The notes: a model not told the origin generated them from the sequence alone. Positions 13,186 to 24,283 are shown, counted from the stretch's first letter. The stretch is 64,000 nt of DNA from Candidatus Eisenbacteria bacterium (GCA_035577985.1 DATJZY010000166.1:32331-96330); one strand, 5' to 3'. Numbers and translations are program-made.

Positions 13186-14489
13186 TCGAAGGGTTCTCCA
13201 ACTCCGTCAAGATTCCCGAGCTGCGCAAGCGGCTCGTCTTCACGGCGGTGATGCTCGCGGTCTACCGGCTGGGCGTCCACGTCCCCACGCCCGGCATCGA
13301 CGGGACGGCGATCGCCGCCTTCATGCGCCAGCAGACGAACAACGTCATGGGCATGGTGCGCATGTTCTCCGGGGGGGCGCTCGAGCGGTTCTCGATCTTC
13401 TCGCTCGGCATCATGCCGTACATCAGCGCGAGCATCATCCTGCAGCTCCTCACCGTCGTCATCCCCTACCTGGAGAAGCTCTCCAAGGAGGGCGAGATGG
13501 GACGGCGCAAGATCACGCAGTACACGCGCTATGGCACCATCGTCCTCTCGCTGCTCCAGAGCTTCTTCATCGCGTTCGGGCTCGAGAGCGTCGAGGCGCC
13601 GGGCGGCGGCGCGGTCGTGTTCCACCCGGGGTGGTACTTCCGGCTCATGACCATGATCACGCTCACCACCGGCACCGCGTTCATCATGTGGCTCGGCGAG
13701 CAGGTGACCGAGCGCGGCATCGGCAACGGGATCTCGCTCATCATCTTCTCCGGCATCGTGGCGTCGCTGCCGAGCGCCGTCGGCTCGACGCTCGAGTACA
13801 TCCGGCTGGGCGAGCTGCCGCTCTTCGTGGCGATCTTCGTCGCCGCGCTCATGGTGGTGGTGGTCGGCGCGATCATCGTCATGGAGCGTGGCCAGCGCCG
13901 CATCCCCGTGCAGTACGCGAAACGCGTGGTCGGTCGGCGCATGTACGCGGGGCAGAGCTCCCACCTGCCGCTCAAGATCAACACGTCGGGCGTGATCCCG
14001 CCCATCTTCGCCTCGTCGATCCTGCTGTTCCCGGCGACGATCACGAACTTCATCGACCATCCAGTCGCCCAGTGGATCTCGACGCATCTCGCGCCGAACA
14101 CGTGGATCTACTACCTGACCTACGTCGGGCTCATCATCTTCTTCTGCTACTTCTATACCGCGGTCAGCTTCAACCCGACGGACGTCGCCGACAACCTGAA
14201 GAAGTTCGGCGGCTACATCCCGGGCATCCGGCCCGGCCAGCGCACCGCGGAATACATCGACCACGTGCTCGTGCGCATCACGCTGCCGGGGGCCCTCTAC
14301 GTGGCCGCCGTGTGCGTCTTGCCCACCATCCTCATCGACCGCTTCCGCGTCCCGTTCTACTTCGGCGGAACGGCGCTCTTGATCGTCGTCGGCGTCGCTC
14401 TCGACACCATCGCCGCCCTGCAGACGCACATGATCACTCGGAGCTACGAGGGATTCATGAAGCGTGGCCGCATTCGTGGACGCCGCTAG
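13182..14489 (+). CDS. secY: Protein translocase subunit SecY
   Basis: This 435-residue protein is the pore of the Sec translocon, with ten hydrophobic segments. Typical pieces are the amphipathic start SNSVKIPELRKRLVFTAVML, the plug-side MFSGGALERFSIFSLGIMPY, GERGIGNGISLIIF-like ERGIGNGISLIIFSGI, and the C-terminal MITRSYEGFMKRGRIRGRR. Translation begins at GTG 13182, overlapping the rplO stop. SecE and SecG are not encoded here. The next gene, adk, is also the usual spc-operon neighbour. Confidence 0.96.
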   Translation: MIEGFSNSVKIPELRKRLVFTAVMLAVYRLGVHVPTPGIDGTAIAAFMRQQTNNVMGMVRMFSGGALERFSIFSLGIMPYISASIILQLLTVVIPYLEKLSKEGEMGRRKITQYTRYGTIVLSLLQSFFIAFGLESVEAPGGGAVVFHPGWYFRLMTMITLTTGTAFIMWLGEQVTERGIGNGISLIIFSGIVASLPSAVGSTLEYIRLGELPLFVAIFVAALMVVVVGAIIVMERGQRRIPVQYAKRVVGRRMYAGQSSHLPLKINTSGVIPPIFASSILLFPATITNFIDHPVAQWISTHLAPNTWIYYLTYVGLIIFFCYFYTAVSFNPTDVADNLKKFGGYIPGIRPGQRTAEYIDHVLVRITLPGALYVAAVCVLPTILIDRFRVPFYFGGTALLIVVGVALDTIAALQTHMITRSYEGFMKRGRIRGRR

Positions 14490-14493
14490 AGGA
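14488..14493 (+). promoter_or_regulatory. Ribosome binding site selecting the adk GTG start
   Basis: AGAGGA overlaps the secY stop codon and lies four bases before GTG 14498. It supports that start over the in-frame GTG codons at 14504 and 14507 and the ATG at 14510. Confidence 0.55.
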
Positions 14494-14497
14494 TGTG

Positions 14498-15142
14498 GTG
14501 CGAGTGGTGATGATCGGGCCCCCAGGGGCGGGCAAGGGGACGCAGGCGCGCCTGCTGTCCGAGCGTTTCGGGATCCCCCAGATCTCCACCGGCGAGATCC
14601 TGCGCGAGGCGCAGGACGAGGGGACGGCGCTCGGCCGTGAGGCGCAACGCTACATGGACGAGGGACGACTCGTCCCCGACGACATCGTGATCGGCATCGT
14701 GGATCAGCGGCTCGGCGCCACCGACTGCACGAAGGGCTTCATCCTCGACGGCTTCCCGCGCACCGTCGCGCAGGCGCAGGCGCTCGACGGAATCCTGCGC
14801 CGGCACGGCACGACGCTGGACGCGGTCGTGGCGGTCGAGGTCCCGCGCGCCGAGCTGGTCGAGCGGCTCGCCGGGCGGCTGGTATGCCGGAGCTGCGGAG
14901 CGATGTATCACCGCACCTTCGACCCGCCCGGGGTTCCGAACGTATGCGACCGCTGCGGCGCGACGCTCAGCCAGCGCGACGACGATCGCGAGGATCGCAT
15001 CAGCCGGCGTCTGGATCAGCTCGCCAAGGAGGTCGCGCCGGTCGCGCACTACTACCGCGAGGCCGGGCTCCTGCGACCCGTCGACGGAACGGGGTCTCGC
15101 GACGACGTCTTCGCGCGCATCACCGCGAGTCTGCCGGCATGA
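14498..15142 (+). CDS. adk: Adenylate kinase, zinc-lid type
   Basis: This 214-residue enzyme interconverts ATP plus AMP and two ADP. The P-loop GPPGAGKGT is at residues 7-15, the AMP-binding LDGFPRT segment is near residue 85, and the LID carries two CxxC pairs (CRSC and CDRC), giving the zinc-binding long form. GTG 14498 is chosen because it yields MRVVMIGPPGAGKG, matching the family N-terminus; an ATG four codons later would remove most of strand 1. It lies eight bases after secY and overlaps map. Confidence 0.95.
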   Translation: MRVVMIGPPGAGKGTQARLLSERFGIPQISTGEILREAQDEGTALGREAQRYMDEGRLVPDDIVIGIVDQRLGATDCTKGFILDGFPRTVAQAQALDGILRRHGTTLDAVVAVEVPRAELVERLAGRLVCRSCGAMYHRTFDPPGVPNVCDRCGATLSQRDDDREDRISRRLDQLAKEVAPVAHYYREAGLLRPVDGTGSRDDVFARITASLPA

Positions 15143-15900
15143 TCGTGCTCAAGTCGCGCGAAGAGATCGAGCGCATGCGGGTGGCGAGCACGATCGTCGC
15201 CGAGGTGCTGGCGGCGCTGCGGGAGCGGGCCAAGCCCGGTGTCACGACCGCCGAGCTGGACGAGGTCGCCGAGGAGCTGACGCGCAAGCGCGGCGCCAAG
15301 CCCGCCTTCAAGGGCTACGTCGTGCAGGGGCGCGTCTTCCCGGCCACCGTGTGCATCTCGGTGAACGAGGAGGTCGTGCACGGGGTGCCCTCCAAGCGGC
15401 GGGTCCTGAAAGAGGGCGACATCGTCGGTCTCGACTTCGGCGTGTCCGTGGACGGCTACTTCGGCGACGCGGCCATGACCGTCCCGATCGGCAAGGTGCC
15501 CCAGAAGGCGCAGCGCCTGATGGAGGTCACCAAGGCCGCCCTCGAGGCGGGCATCGACGCCGTCCGGCCCGGCGGCTACATCTCGGACATCTCCGGGGCC
15601 ATCCAGGACGTGGCCGAGGGCGCCGGCTACTCGCTCGTGCGTGAGTTCGTCGGGCACGGGATCGGACGCAAGCTGCACGAGGACCCGCAGGTCCCGAACT
15701 ACCGCACGGGGACCCGCGGCGTGCGCATCCAGGAGGGGCTCGTGCTCGCCATCGAGCCCATGGTGAACGAGGGAGGTCCCGAGGTGTACGTCCGGGAGGA
15801 CGGCTGGACGGCCGCGACCCGCGATGGGAGCCTGTCGGCGCACTTCGAGCACTCCGTTGCGGTGACCGCGAACGGACCGTATATTTTGACGCTTGCCTGA
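15139..15900 (+). CDS. map: Methionine aminopeptidase, type I
   Basis: This 253-residue metalloenzyme removes the initiator Met from nascent proteins. The substrate-region GYVVQGRVFPATVCISVNEE, the metal ligands in VGLDFGVSVDGYFGDAA (two Asp), the His in REFVGHGIGRKLHEDPQVPN and the Glu residues in LAIEPMVNEGG and FEHSVAVT are all present. Its ATG overlaps the adk stop. It is the usual spc-operon gene after adk, but infA, which often follows, is missing. Confidence 0.96.
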   Translation: MIVLKSREEIERMRVASTIVAEVLAALRERAKPGVTTAELDEVAEELTRKRGAKPAFKGYVVQGRVFPATVCISVNEEVVHGVPSKRRVLKEGDIVGLDFGVSVDGYFGDAAMTVPIGKVPQKAQRLMEVTKAALEAGIDAVRPGGYISDISGAIQDVAEGAGYSLVREFVGHGIGRKLHEDPQVPNYRTGTRGVRIQEGLVLAIEPMVNEGGPEVYVREDGWTAATRDGSLSAHFEHSVAVTANGPYILTLA

Positions 15901-15909
15901 GGCCCCCCA

Positions 15910-16023
15910 ATGAAAGTACGTGCATCGGTGAAGCCCATTTGTCGGAAGTGCAAGATCATCCGCCGGCACGGCGTCGTACGGGTGCTGTGCGAAAACCCGC
16001 GCCACAAGCAGCGCCAGGGCTGA
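15910..16023 (+). CDS. rpmJ: 50S ribosomal protein L36
   Basis: This small ORF of 37 codons encodes [20 protein letters not shown], continues [17 protein letters not shown], and stops at 16021-16023. It is the zinc-binding form of L36, with the C-x2-C-x12-C-x4-H pattern intact. It begins nine bases after map and lies immediately upstream of rpsM, the normal place for rpmJ. Confidence 0.95.
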   Translation: MKVRASVKPICRKCKIIRRHGVVRVLCENPRHKQRQG

Positions 16024-16030
16024 GCGGGAC

Positions 16031-16037
16031 GGAGGAG
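16031..16037 (+). promoter_or_regulatory. Ribosome binding site of rpsM
   Basis: GGAGGAG lies seven bases before the rpsM ATG at 16045 and is a near-perfect Shine-Dalgarno sequence at the start of the alpha-operon genes. Confidence 0.7.
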
Positions 16038-16044
16038 TAGCCGG

Positions 16045-16428
16045 ATGGCACGCATCGCCGGAGTCGACCTGCCGCGCAACAAGCGGATGGAGATCGCGCT
16101 CACGTACATCTACGGAATCGGCCGCTCGGCGGCGCTCACGATCTGCACCGGGGCCGAAGTCGATCCCGGGCGCCGGACCGACGATCTCACCGACGACGAG
16201 GTGAACCGGATCCGCCGCGAGATCGACACGAACTTCAAGGTCGAGGGCGATCTGCGCCGCGAGGTCACGCAGCACATCAAGCGGCTCGTCGACCTCGGCT
16301 GCTACCGCGGTTTGCGGCATCGCAAGAACCTGCCCGTGCGCGGGCAGCGCACGCACACGAACGCGCGCACCCGCAAGGGTCCGCGCAAGACGGTCGCCGG
16401 CAAGAAGATGGCGCCGCCGAAGGGCTGA
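16045..16428 (+). CDS. rpsM: 30S ribosomal protein S13
   Basis: This 127-residue S13 forms inter-subunit bridges in the 30S head. [27 protein letters not shown] and the C-terminal signature [20 protein letters not shown], followed by [10 protein letters not shown], are canonical. It begins the alpha-operon order rpsM-rpsK-rpsD-rpoA-rplQ. Confidence 0.96.
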   Translation: MARIAGVDLPRNKRMEIALTYIYGIGRSAALTICTGAEVDPGRRTDDLTDDEVNRIRREIDTNFKVEGDLRREVTQHIKRLVDLGCYRGLRHRKNLPVRGQRTHTNARTRKGPRKTVAGKKMAPPKG

Positions 16429-16442
16429 GGAGCACAGCGAGC

Positions 16443-16874
16443 ATGGCCAAAGAGCCCGAGGGAGGCGCCGCCAAGGGCGCCGCGCCGGATGCCACCGCCT
16501 CCGCGCGACGGCGCAAGGCGAAGCGCGTCGTCGTGGAAGGCGTCCTGCACATCCACTCGACGTTCAACAACACCATCGTCACCGTCACCGACCAGCAGGG
16601 CAACGTGCTCGTGTGGTCGAGCGCGGGCCAGTGCGGATTCAAGGGGTCGCGCAAGGGCACGCCGTTCGCGGCGCAGGTGGCGGCCGAAGCCGCCGCACGC
16701 AAGGCGGCCGAGCTCGGCATGCGCCACCTTCAGGTCTACGTGAAGGGCCCGGGGGCGGGGCGCGAGTCGGCTCTCCGCAGCCTGCAGGCCGCGGGGTTCA
16801 CCGTGAGCATCATCAAGGACGTGACCCCCATCCCCCACAACGGCTGCCGGCCCCCCAAGCGCCGGCGAGTCTGA
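16443..16874 (+). CDS. rpsK: 30S ribosomal protein S11
   Basis: This 143-residue S11 lies on the 30S platform near the mRNA exit. [15 protein letters not shown], the [20 protein letters not shown] stretch and the end [18 protein letters not shown] are diagnostic. The N-terminus carries about 25 extra Ala/Lys-rich residues relative to short family members. It lies between rpsM and rpsD. Confidence 0.96.
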   Translation: MAKEPEGGAAKGAAPDATASARRRKAKRVVVEGVLHIHSTFNNTIVTVTDQQGNVLVWSSAGQCGFKGSRKGTPFAAQVAAEAAARKAAELGMRHLQVYVKGPGAGRESALRSLQAAGFTVSIIKDVTPIPHNGCRPPKRRRV

Positions 16875-16883
16875 GGACATAGC

Positions 16884-17510
16884 GTGGCACGATACACCGG
16901 AGCCGTCTGTCGCCAGTGTCGCCGGGAGGGGCTGAAGCTCTTCTTGAAGGGCGAGCGCTGCTACACCGACAAGTGCGCGATCGAGCGCCGCAACTACCCA
17001 CCCGGGCAGCACGGGCAGGCGCGCCCGAAGTTCTCCGAGTATTCGATCCAGCTGCGCGAGAAGCAGAAGCTCCGCCGGATCTACGGCGTGCTCGAGGGGC
17101 AGTTCCGTCGCTATTTCCACATGGCGGACCGCGCCAGGGGCGTGACCGGCGAGACGCTGCTCCAGCTCCTCGAGCGGCGCCTCGACAACATGGTGTACCG
17201 GATGGGCTTCTCGACCTCGCGCGCGGAGGGTCGCCAGCTCGTGCGGCACGGCCACTTCACGGTGAACGGCCGCAAGGTCGACGTGCCCTCGTACCTGGTG
17301 AAGCCCGGCGACGTGGTCGCGGTGCGCGAGAAGAGCCGGCAGGTGGCCCGCATCCAGGAGGCGCTCGAGCTCGCCACGCGCCGCGGGATCCCGGATTGGC
17401 TCGAGGTGACGGCCGATCAGTTCGCGGGACGCGTGAAGGGGCTTCCGTCCCGGTCCGATCTCACCATGCCCATCAACGAGAAGCTGGTCGTCGAGCTCTA
17501 TTCGAAGTAA
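16884..17510 (+). CDS. rpsD: 30S ribosomal protein S4
   Basis: This 208-residue S4 nucleates 30S assembly; in E. coli it also controls this operon. The start is GTG 16884. The [18 protein letters not shown] segment and a later Cys form a likely zinc site, as in many bacterial S4 proteins. The S4 RNA-binding domain ([14 protein letters not shown], then [20 protein letters not shown]) is complete. A hairpin followed by TTT separates it from rpoA. Confidence 0.96.
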   Translation: MARYTGAVCRQCRREGLKLFLKGERCYTDKCAIERRNYPPGQHGQARPKFSEYSIQLREKQKLRRIYGVLEGQFRRYFHMADRARGVTGETLLQLLERRLDNMVYRMGFSTSRAEGRQLVRHGHFTVNGRKVDVPSYLVKPGDVVAVREKSRQVARIQEALELATRRGIPDWLEVTADQFAGRVKGLPSRSDLTMPINEKLVVELYSK

Positions 17511-17528
17511 CGCCCGCGACGGGCGTTT
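17511..17528 (+). other. Small hairpin with short T run between rpsD and rpoA
   Basis: CGCCCG-CGA-CGGGCG forms a six-pair stem directly after the rpsD stop and is followed by TTT. It could be a weak terminator or attenuator that lowers readthrough into rpoA, or simply an mRNA-stability hairpin. The T run is too short to call it a full terminator. Confidence 0.4.
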
Positions 17529-17547
17529 CGACCAGAGGAAGGCGTAA

Positions 17548-18612
<1,065 letters not shown>

Positions 18613-18615
18613 CCC

Positions 18616-19092
18616 ATGCGCCATCGCGTCGCCGGCAAGAAGCTGAATCGCTCGCCCGCGCACCGGCGAGCGCTGTTCCGGAACCTGGTCGCGGCGCTGC
18701 TCGCGCACGAGGCCGTGCGCACCACCGACGCCAAGGCGAAGGAGCTGAAGCGCTGGGGTGACCGCATGATCACGCTCGGCAAACAGGGCACGCTCCACGC
18801 CCGCCGCCGCGCGGCGGCGCTGGTCGGGAGCCGCACGCTCGTGAAGAAGCTCTTCGACGAGCTCGCGCCCCGCTACCAGGAGCGCAACGGCGGCTACACG
18901 CGGGTCGTGAAGCTCGGGGTGCGCCTCGGCGACGCGGCGCCGGTGTCCCTGGTCGAGCTCGTCGACCGCGCCGGCAGCGAGCCGGAAACGGGCAAGAAGA
19001 AGCCGCAGCGCCGCCGCACGCCAGCCAAGAGCGAGGGCGCGGCCCCGAAGAAGCGCGCCGCCGCACCGAAGAAGCGCGCCGCGGCCGGCTGA
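18616..19092 (+). CDS. rplQ: 50S ribosomal protein L17 with Lys/Ala-rich tail
   Basis: L17 lies near the exit tunnel. [20 protein letters not shown] and the [20 protein letters not shown] stretch are canonical over the first 120 residues. The remaining 38 residues form a highly basic Lys/Ala/Arg-rich tail containing a repeated [13 protein letters not shown] block. The gene ends the alpha operon; a hairpin and a new promoter follow. Confidence 0.95.
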   Translation: MRHRVAGKKLNRSPAHRRALFRNLVAALLAHEAVRTTDAKAKELKRWGDRMITLGKQGTLHARRRAAALVGSRTLVKKLFDELAPRYQERNGGYTRVVKLGVRLGDAAPVSLVELVDRAGSEPETGKKKPQRRRTPAKSEGAAPKKRAAAPKKRAAAG

Positions 19093-19096
19093 GCAG

Positions 19097-19115
19097 GCGC
19101 CGACGGGCACGGCGC
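19097..19115 (+). terminator. Possible terminator hairpin after rplQ
   Basis: GCGCCG-acgggca-CGGCGC gives a six-pair GC stem with a seven-base loop just after the rplQ stop, shortly before a TTT. The T tract is minimal, so termination may be partial. A new promoter begins six bases downstream, which fits a transcription-unit boundary. Confidence 0.4.
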
Positions 19116-19120
19116 GCAGT

Positions 19121-19149
19121 TTGACTGGGCCGGGGGCGGCGGCTACAAG
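19121..19149 (+). promoter_or_regulatory. Sigma70-like promoter for the ArgRS-like/SPOR/trp unit
   Basis: TTGACT (19121-19126), a 17-base spacer and TACAAG (19144-19149) match the sigma70 consensus at five and four positions. Transcription would start near 19156, leaving a leader of about 70 bases. No run of Trp codons or attenuator pair is visible in that leader. Because no later gap exists before trpE, this is the best candidate for driving the whole block up to trpA. Confidence 0.5.
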
Positions 19150-19225
19150 CGCCGCATGCTCGCCGGCTCGACGATCCCGTCGCCCATCCGCGGTGAGCGG
19201 TGTCTTTGGCGCCGCTTCGGCGGGC

Positions 19226-20344
19226 ATGAAGCGTCCGCTTGAGGCGCTGCTCCAGGACGCGCTCCACGCGGCCATCGCCGCCGGCGACCTCCGGGTGCCC
19301 GAGGCGCCCGCCTGCGCCATCGAGGATCCCGAGCTAGCGACCTTCGGCGACGCGACCTGCGCCGTCGCCCGCAAGATCGCGCGGCCCCTCGGGCGGCCCG
19401 CGCTCGACGTCGCGCGCACGATCGTGCGGCACGTGCGCGATCCGCACGGCTGGCTCGACGCCGTCGAGGCCGCCGGGCCCGGATTCATCAACCTCACCGC
19501 GTCGCTCGCGTTCTGGCGGACGGAGCTCGCGCGGGTCCTGGATGCGGCGGCGCCGGACGCTCGTGAGCCCGCGGCGGTCGTGACGATCGCCGCACCGGAC
19601 GATCCTTCCGCCGGGCGCGTCGCCGTGGTGGCCGACGCGATCGCACGCCTGCTGGGTCGGGTGGGATGCCGCGTGGAGCGCGTGCGCGCCGACGCGGACG
19701 TTCCCGCGGCGCTCGGGACGGCAGCGGACCGGTGCGTGGTGGTCGGCTCGGCGGCGACGGGCGGCGTTCTCGCTCGCGCAAAGCGCCTTCGCGCCGAAGC
19801 GGGCGGCGATCCGACCACCACCACCATAGTGACGGTCGCAGCCCTCGGCGCCACGTCGCGGGGTCGATCGCTCGACGCGGCCGGCGTCGCGCGGCTCCTC
19901 GCGATGGACGCGGCGCGCTTCGCCCTCCTCGGCGAAGAGGCGGACGTCCCGGTCGAGCTCGACGTCGATCTCCTCGGCGCCGAGCGCATCGACAACCCGC
20001 TCTTCGCCGTGCGCTACGCGCTGGTTCGTCTCGCGCGCGCCGCTGGTGCCGAGTTGCCGGCGCCCGACCTCGAGCGACTCGGGGCGGCGGAGCTGCCGTG
20101 CCTGCGCCTCGTGGCGCGCCACCGGGACGTGCTCGATCTCGCCGTGCGGCGCGCCGAGCCCCACCTCGTGGTCGCGCACGTCCGGGCGGTCGCGGCGGCG
20201 GCGCATCGGTACTACAATCGGCACCATCCGCACATCGGCGACCCGCGCGACGTGGCGGCGCGCGCGGCGATGCTGCGTGGTATCGGGACCGTGCTTCGCG
20301 ATGGGCTCGCGCTCGCCGGCGTGCGCGTCGCGGAAGGGGGATGA
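19226..20344 (+). CDS. Arginyl-tRNA synthetase-like protein without the catalytic motifs
   Basis: This 372-residue protein resembles ArgRS at both ends but not in the middle. Residues 1-100 look like the ArgRS N-terminal tRNA-binding domain, ending VEAAGPGFINLTASLAFW. The last 120 residues resemble the DALR anticodon-binding domain, with NPLFAVRYALVRLARAAG and HRYYNRHHPHIGDP. The catalytic domain is shortened from roughly 350 to about 150 residues. Where ArgRS has HVGH, this protein has GRVA, and no KMSK-like loop is seen. The start at ATG 19226 matches the ArgRS N-terminus; GTG 19193 is an alternative. A complete ArgRS is encoded at 36270-38021. It is therefore unlikely to aminoacylate tRNA. 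A tRNA-binding or regulatory role is possible, as is decay of an old argS; the intact frame argues against simple decay. Function unknown. Confidence 0.75.
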   Translation: MKRPLEALLQDALHAAIAAGDLRVPEAPACAIEDPELATFGDATCAVARKIARPLGRPALDVARTIVRHVRDPHGWLDAVEAAGPGFINLTASLAFWRTELARVLDAAAPDAREPAAVVTIAAPDDPSAGRVAVVADAIARLLGRVGCRVERVRADADVPAALGTAADRCVVVGSAATGGVLARAKRLRAEAGGDPTTTTIVTVAALGATSRGRSLDAAGVARLLAMDAARFALLGEEADVPVELDVDLLGAERIDNPLFAVRYALVRLARAAGAELPAPDLERLGAAELPCLRLVARHRDVLDLAVRRAEPHLVVAHVRAVAAAAHRYYNRHHPHIGDPRDVAARAAMLRGIGTVLRDGLALAGVRVAEGG

Positions 20345-20352
20345 GGGGGAGC

Positions 20353-21138
20353 ATGGCGAAGGCACCGCGTCCGGCGCTCAGGTTCGTGGATCGATTGGTG
20401 CTGCTCGTCGCGTGGCTCGTCACGTGCGGCCTCGTGTACGTGCTCGGCTTCTACGTCGGGAACAAGACGCAGGAGCACCGGCCGGGCATGGAGGAGCGCG
20501 AGGTGCGCCTGCCCGTGACGTCCGTTCCACCACCCGAAGGCCAGCGCCCCAAGGAGGCGAGGGAGTTCCCGAGCTTCTACCAGGCGCTGCCGGGCGGCGA
20601 GCGGCCGATCGAGGTCGCGCGCGCCCCGACGTCGACCACCGTGACGGTCGTTCCGACGACCGTGCGCCCGACGACGACCGTACCGGCGGGCGCCGCCCCG
20701 ACTGCGACGACGCTCAAGCCCGCCGTGACGACGACGCCGACCACGCGTCCCTCGACGACGACGCTGCCGCGCCCACCCGCCGCGACGCCGAGCCCGCCGC
20801 CCGGCGCGACGACGGGCCCGCCGCCCGCGGTGACGTCCGCGCCGCCCGCGGCGCCGCCGGCTGCCACGCCGCCGCCGGCCGCCACCCGACCGGTCGCCCA
20901 CACGCCGTCGTGGACGGTCGAGGCGAGCCCGACGCGCAGCCGCGTCGAAGCCGAGCAGCTCCAGGCGACGCTCCGAAAGCGCGGCTACGACGCCACCCTG
21001 GTGCAGGTCCAGCGTGACGGCGACGCCTGGTATCGGCTGCGGATCGGGCGCTACGCGACCGCGGAGCAGGCGAACGAGGTGATGCGCAAGCTGCGGGACG
21101 GCGAGGGCGTGGCGCATGCCTTCGTCGCGTCGGAGTAG
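20353..21138 (+). CDS. Membrane-anchored SPOR-domain protein with Thr/Pro-rich linker
   Basis: This 261-residue protein has one N-terminal membrane segment (about residues 15-37, [20 protein letters not shown]), a Thr/Pro/Ala-rich linker of roughly 100 residues, and a C-terminal SPOR domain (about 185-261, from [17 protein letters not shown] to the end). SPOR domains bind denuded septal peptidoglycan, so it probably faces the periplasm at the division site. ATG 20353 is chosen; ATG 20341, overlapping the upstream stop, is also possible. A SPOR gene next to an argS-type gene is an arrangement I recall from other deltaproteobacteria, which would make the upstream gene the ancestral argS locus. 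Confidence 0.8.
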   Translation: MAKAPRPALRFVDRLVLLVAWLVTCGLVYVLGFYVGNKTQEHRPGMEEREVRLPVTSVPPPEGQRPKEAREFPSFYQALPGGERPIEVARAPTSTTVTVVPTTVRPTTTVPAGAAPTATTLKPAVTTTPTTRPSTTTLPRPPAATPSPPPGATTGPPPAVTSAPPAAPPAATPPPAATRPVAHTPSWTVEASPTRSRVEAEQLQATLRKRGYDATLVQVQRDGDAWYRLRIGRYATAEQANEVMRKLRDGEGVAHAFVASE

Positions 21139-21141
21139 CGC

Positions 21142-22667
21142 GTGAGTCAGCCGACCCCATCGCGGCGCGCACCGGCCGGCGCCACGGTTCGCGCGGGCGC
21201 GGTCTTCCCGTCGCGCGAGGACTTCCACGGCCTCGTGCGCCAGGGGAACCTCGTTCCCGTCACGCGCGAGATCCTGGCGGACCTCGAGACACCCGTCTCG
21301 GCGTTCCTGAAGGTGCATCGGGGGCCGTACGGCTTCCTGCTCGAGAGCGTCGAGCACGGCGAGAAATGGGGCCGCTACAGCTTCCTCGGCACCGAGCCGG
21401 CGCGCGTGCTGCGGCTGCGCGGACGGAGCGTCGAGCTCGAGACGCCCGGCGGCGCGACCGTCCGGCGCGAGACCGACGATCCGTTCGGCGAGGTGAAGCG
21501 CCTGCTCGCGCCGTATCGACCCGTCGCCGTGCCGGGTCTGCCACGCTTCACGGGCGGCGCCGTCGGCTACGTCGGCTACGACATGGTGCGCGCATTCGAG
21601 CGGCTGCCCGTGCGGACCACCGACGACCTCGGCATGCCGGACGCCTGCCTCATGCTGGTGCGGAGCCTCCTCGTCTTCGACAACATGGCGCAGAAGATCA
21701 AGGTCGTCGCGCACGCGCACGTGACCGACGACACGTCGCCCAACGCCGCCTACGACGAGGCGGTGGCGCGCGTCGACGAGCTGGTGGCACGGCTCGGCGC
21801 GGCGATCGTGGAACCGCGGGGCAGCGGGCGGGCGAGCGGCGAGGTGCGCTCCAACGTCTCGCCCGAGGCGTACCAGTCGATGGTGCGCCGGGCGAAGGAG
21901 TACGTCTTCGCGGGCGACGTCATCCAGGTGGTGCTCGCGCAGCGCTTCGAGCTGCCACTGAGCGCGGCGCCCTTCAACGTGTACCGCTGCCTGCGGACGG
22001 TGAATCCGTCGCCGTACCACTTCTTCCTCGCGCTCGGCGCCGACACCGTGGCCGGCGCGTCGCCCGAGGTGATGGCGCGCGTCGAGGGCGGCGAGGTGAC
22101 GGTCCGCCCCATCGCCGGTACGCGGCCGCGCGGCACGATCGAGAAGGAGGACGCGGAGCTGGCCGCGGAGCTGCTCGCCAATCCGAAGGAGATCGCCGAG
22201 CACGTGATGCTGGTCGACCTGGCCCGCAACGACGTCGGCCGGGTGTCGGAGATCGGCTCGGTCGCCGTCACCGAGCGGATGATCCTCGAGCGCTACTCGC
22301 ACGTGATGCACCTCGTCTCGAACGTACGCGGGAAGCTCATGCCCGACGTCGACGCGTTCGACGCGTTTCGCGCCACGTTCCCGGCGGGCACGCTCACCGG
22401 CGCGCCGAAGGTCCGTGCGATGGAGGTCATCGAGGAGCTCGAGCCCGTGCGGCGCGGGTTCTACGGCGGCGCGGTCGGCTATTTCGCGTTCGGCGGCGCC
22501 ATGGACACGGCGATCGCGATCCGCAGCGTCCTCATGCGCGACGGCCGCGCCTACATCCAGTCGGGCGCGGGCATCGTCGCCGACTCCGATCCGGAGGCCG
22601 AGCACCGCGAGTGCGTCAACAAGGCGCGCGCGATGATCCAGGCCGTGCGGCTGGCGGAGGCGTTGTG

Positions 22668-22668
<1 letters not shown>
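21142..22668 (+). CDS. trpE: Anthranilate synthase component I
   Basis: This 508-residue enzyme converts chorismate to anthranilate with ammonia supplied by TrpG. The N-terminal domain includes the [18 protein letters not shown] region, where tryptophan binds for feedback inhibition. The chorismate-binding domain shows [15 protein letters not shown], the [10 protein letters not shown] motif, [15 protein letters not shown] and [18 protein letters not shown]. Translation starts at GTG 21142, three bases after the SPOR gene. It opens the pathway-ordered set trpE-G-D-C-F-B-A. Confidence 0.96.
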
Positions 22669-23254
<586 letters not shown>

Positions 23255-23258
<4 letters not shown>

Positions 23259-24283
23259 CACCGCAGGCCGCGCTCGGCCGGCTCGTCGGGGGCGACTCTC
23301 TCGCCGAAGACGAGATGGCCGCCCTCATGACCGCGCTCCTGGACGGCCAGATGACGCCGGCCCAGATCGGCGCGATCGCCGTCGCGCTGCGGATGAAGGG
23401 GGAGAGCGAAGCCGAGCTGGCGGGCGCCGCGCGCGCGATGCGCGCGCACATGACCCGGGTCGAGGGTGCGCCTGCGGGCGCCGTCGACACCTGCGGGACG
23501 GGCGGCGACGGCGCCGCCACGCTCAACGTGTCGACGGCAGCGGGGCTGGTGGTCGCGGCGGCCGGCGTGCCGGTGGCAAAGCACGGCAACCGGGCCGCGT
23601 CGGGCAGCGTCGGCGGCGCCGACGTCCTGGAGGGGCTCGGCGTGCGCCTCGTGCTCGATCCCGCCGCCGCGTCGGCGTGCCTGCGCGAGGTCGGATTCGT
23701 CTTCCTGTTCGCCCCCGCGTTCCATCCCGCGCTCCGCCACGCCGCGGCGCCGCGCCGCGAGCTCGGGGTCCGCACGTTCTTCAACCTGATCGGGCCGCTC
23801 GCGAATCCCGCCGGCGTCGGGCGGCAGGTGATCGGCGTGGCCGAGCGCCGGTGGGTCCTCCCGCTCGCGCACGTGCTCCAGCGGCTCGGCGCCGAGCGCG
23901 CGTGGGTCGTGCACGGCGCCGTCGGCCTCGACGAGCTGGCGCTCTCGGGCGAATCGCTGGTCGCGGACGTGACCCCGGGTGCGGTGGACACGCGCACCGT
24001 GAGGGCCGCGGACGCGGGTGTTCCATCTGCCCCGCTTGCCGCCCTGCGGGTCACGAGCGTCGCCGATGCGGTCGCGCGTGTGCGCGCCGTCCTCGCCGGA
24101 GAGCACGGACCGGCACGCGACGTGGTCTGCCTCAACGCCGCCGCCGCGCTGGTCGTGGGCGGGGCGGCGCGCGACCTGCGCGACGGCGCCGGGCAAGCGG
24201 CCCGCGCCATAGACGGCGGCGCCGCGACGGCGCTCCTCGAGCGGCTCGTCGCCTTCACGCAGGCTCGAGGAAGCGGGGCATGA
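23255..24283 (+). CDS. trpD: Anthranilate phosphoribosyltransferase
   Basis: This 342-residue enzyme joins anthranilate to PRPP. The PRPP-binding motif DTCGTGGDG is at about residue 78, followed by [20 protein letters not shown]. The next segment reads [14 protein letters not shown], where most homologs have an SS pair (NR-x-x-SS-x-x-G-x-ADVLE), so one of the usual serines is Gly. [11 protein letters not shown] is present. The ATG overlaps the trpG stop. The substitution is mild and the enzyme is expected to work. Confidence 0.95.

Noticed and set aside
19150..19225. trp attenuator or leader peptide
   Set aside because: No short ORF with consecutive Trp codons and no alternative hairpin pair could be found.
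19226..20344. Calling the ArgRS-like gene a pseudogene
   Set aside because: The frame is intact, the N- and C-terminal domains are coherent, and a good promoter precedes it, so degradation by mutation is less likely than a changed function.
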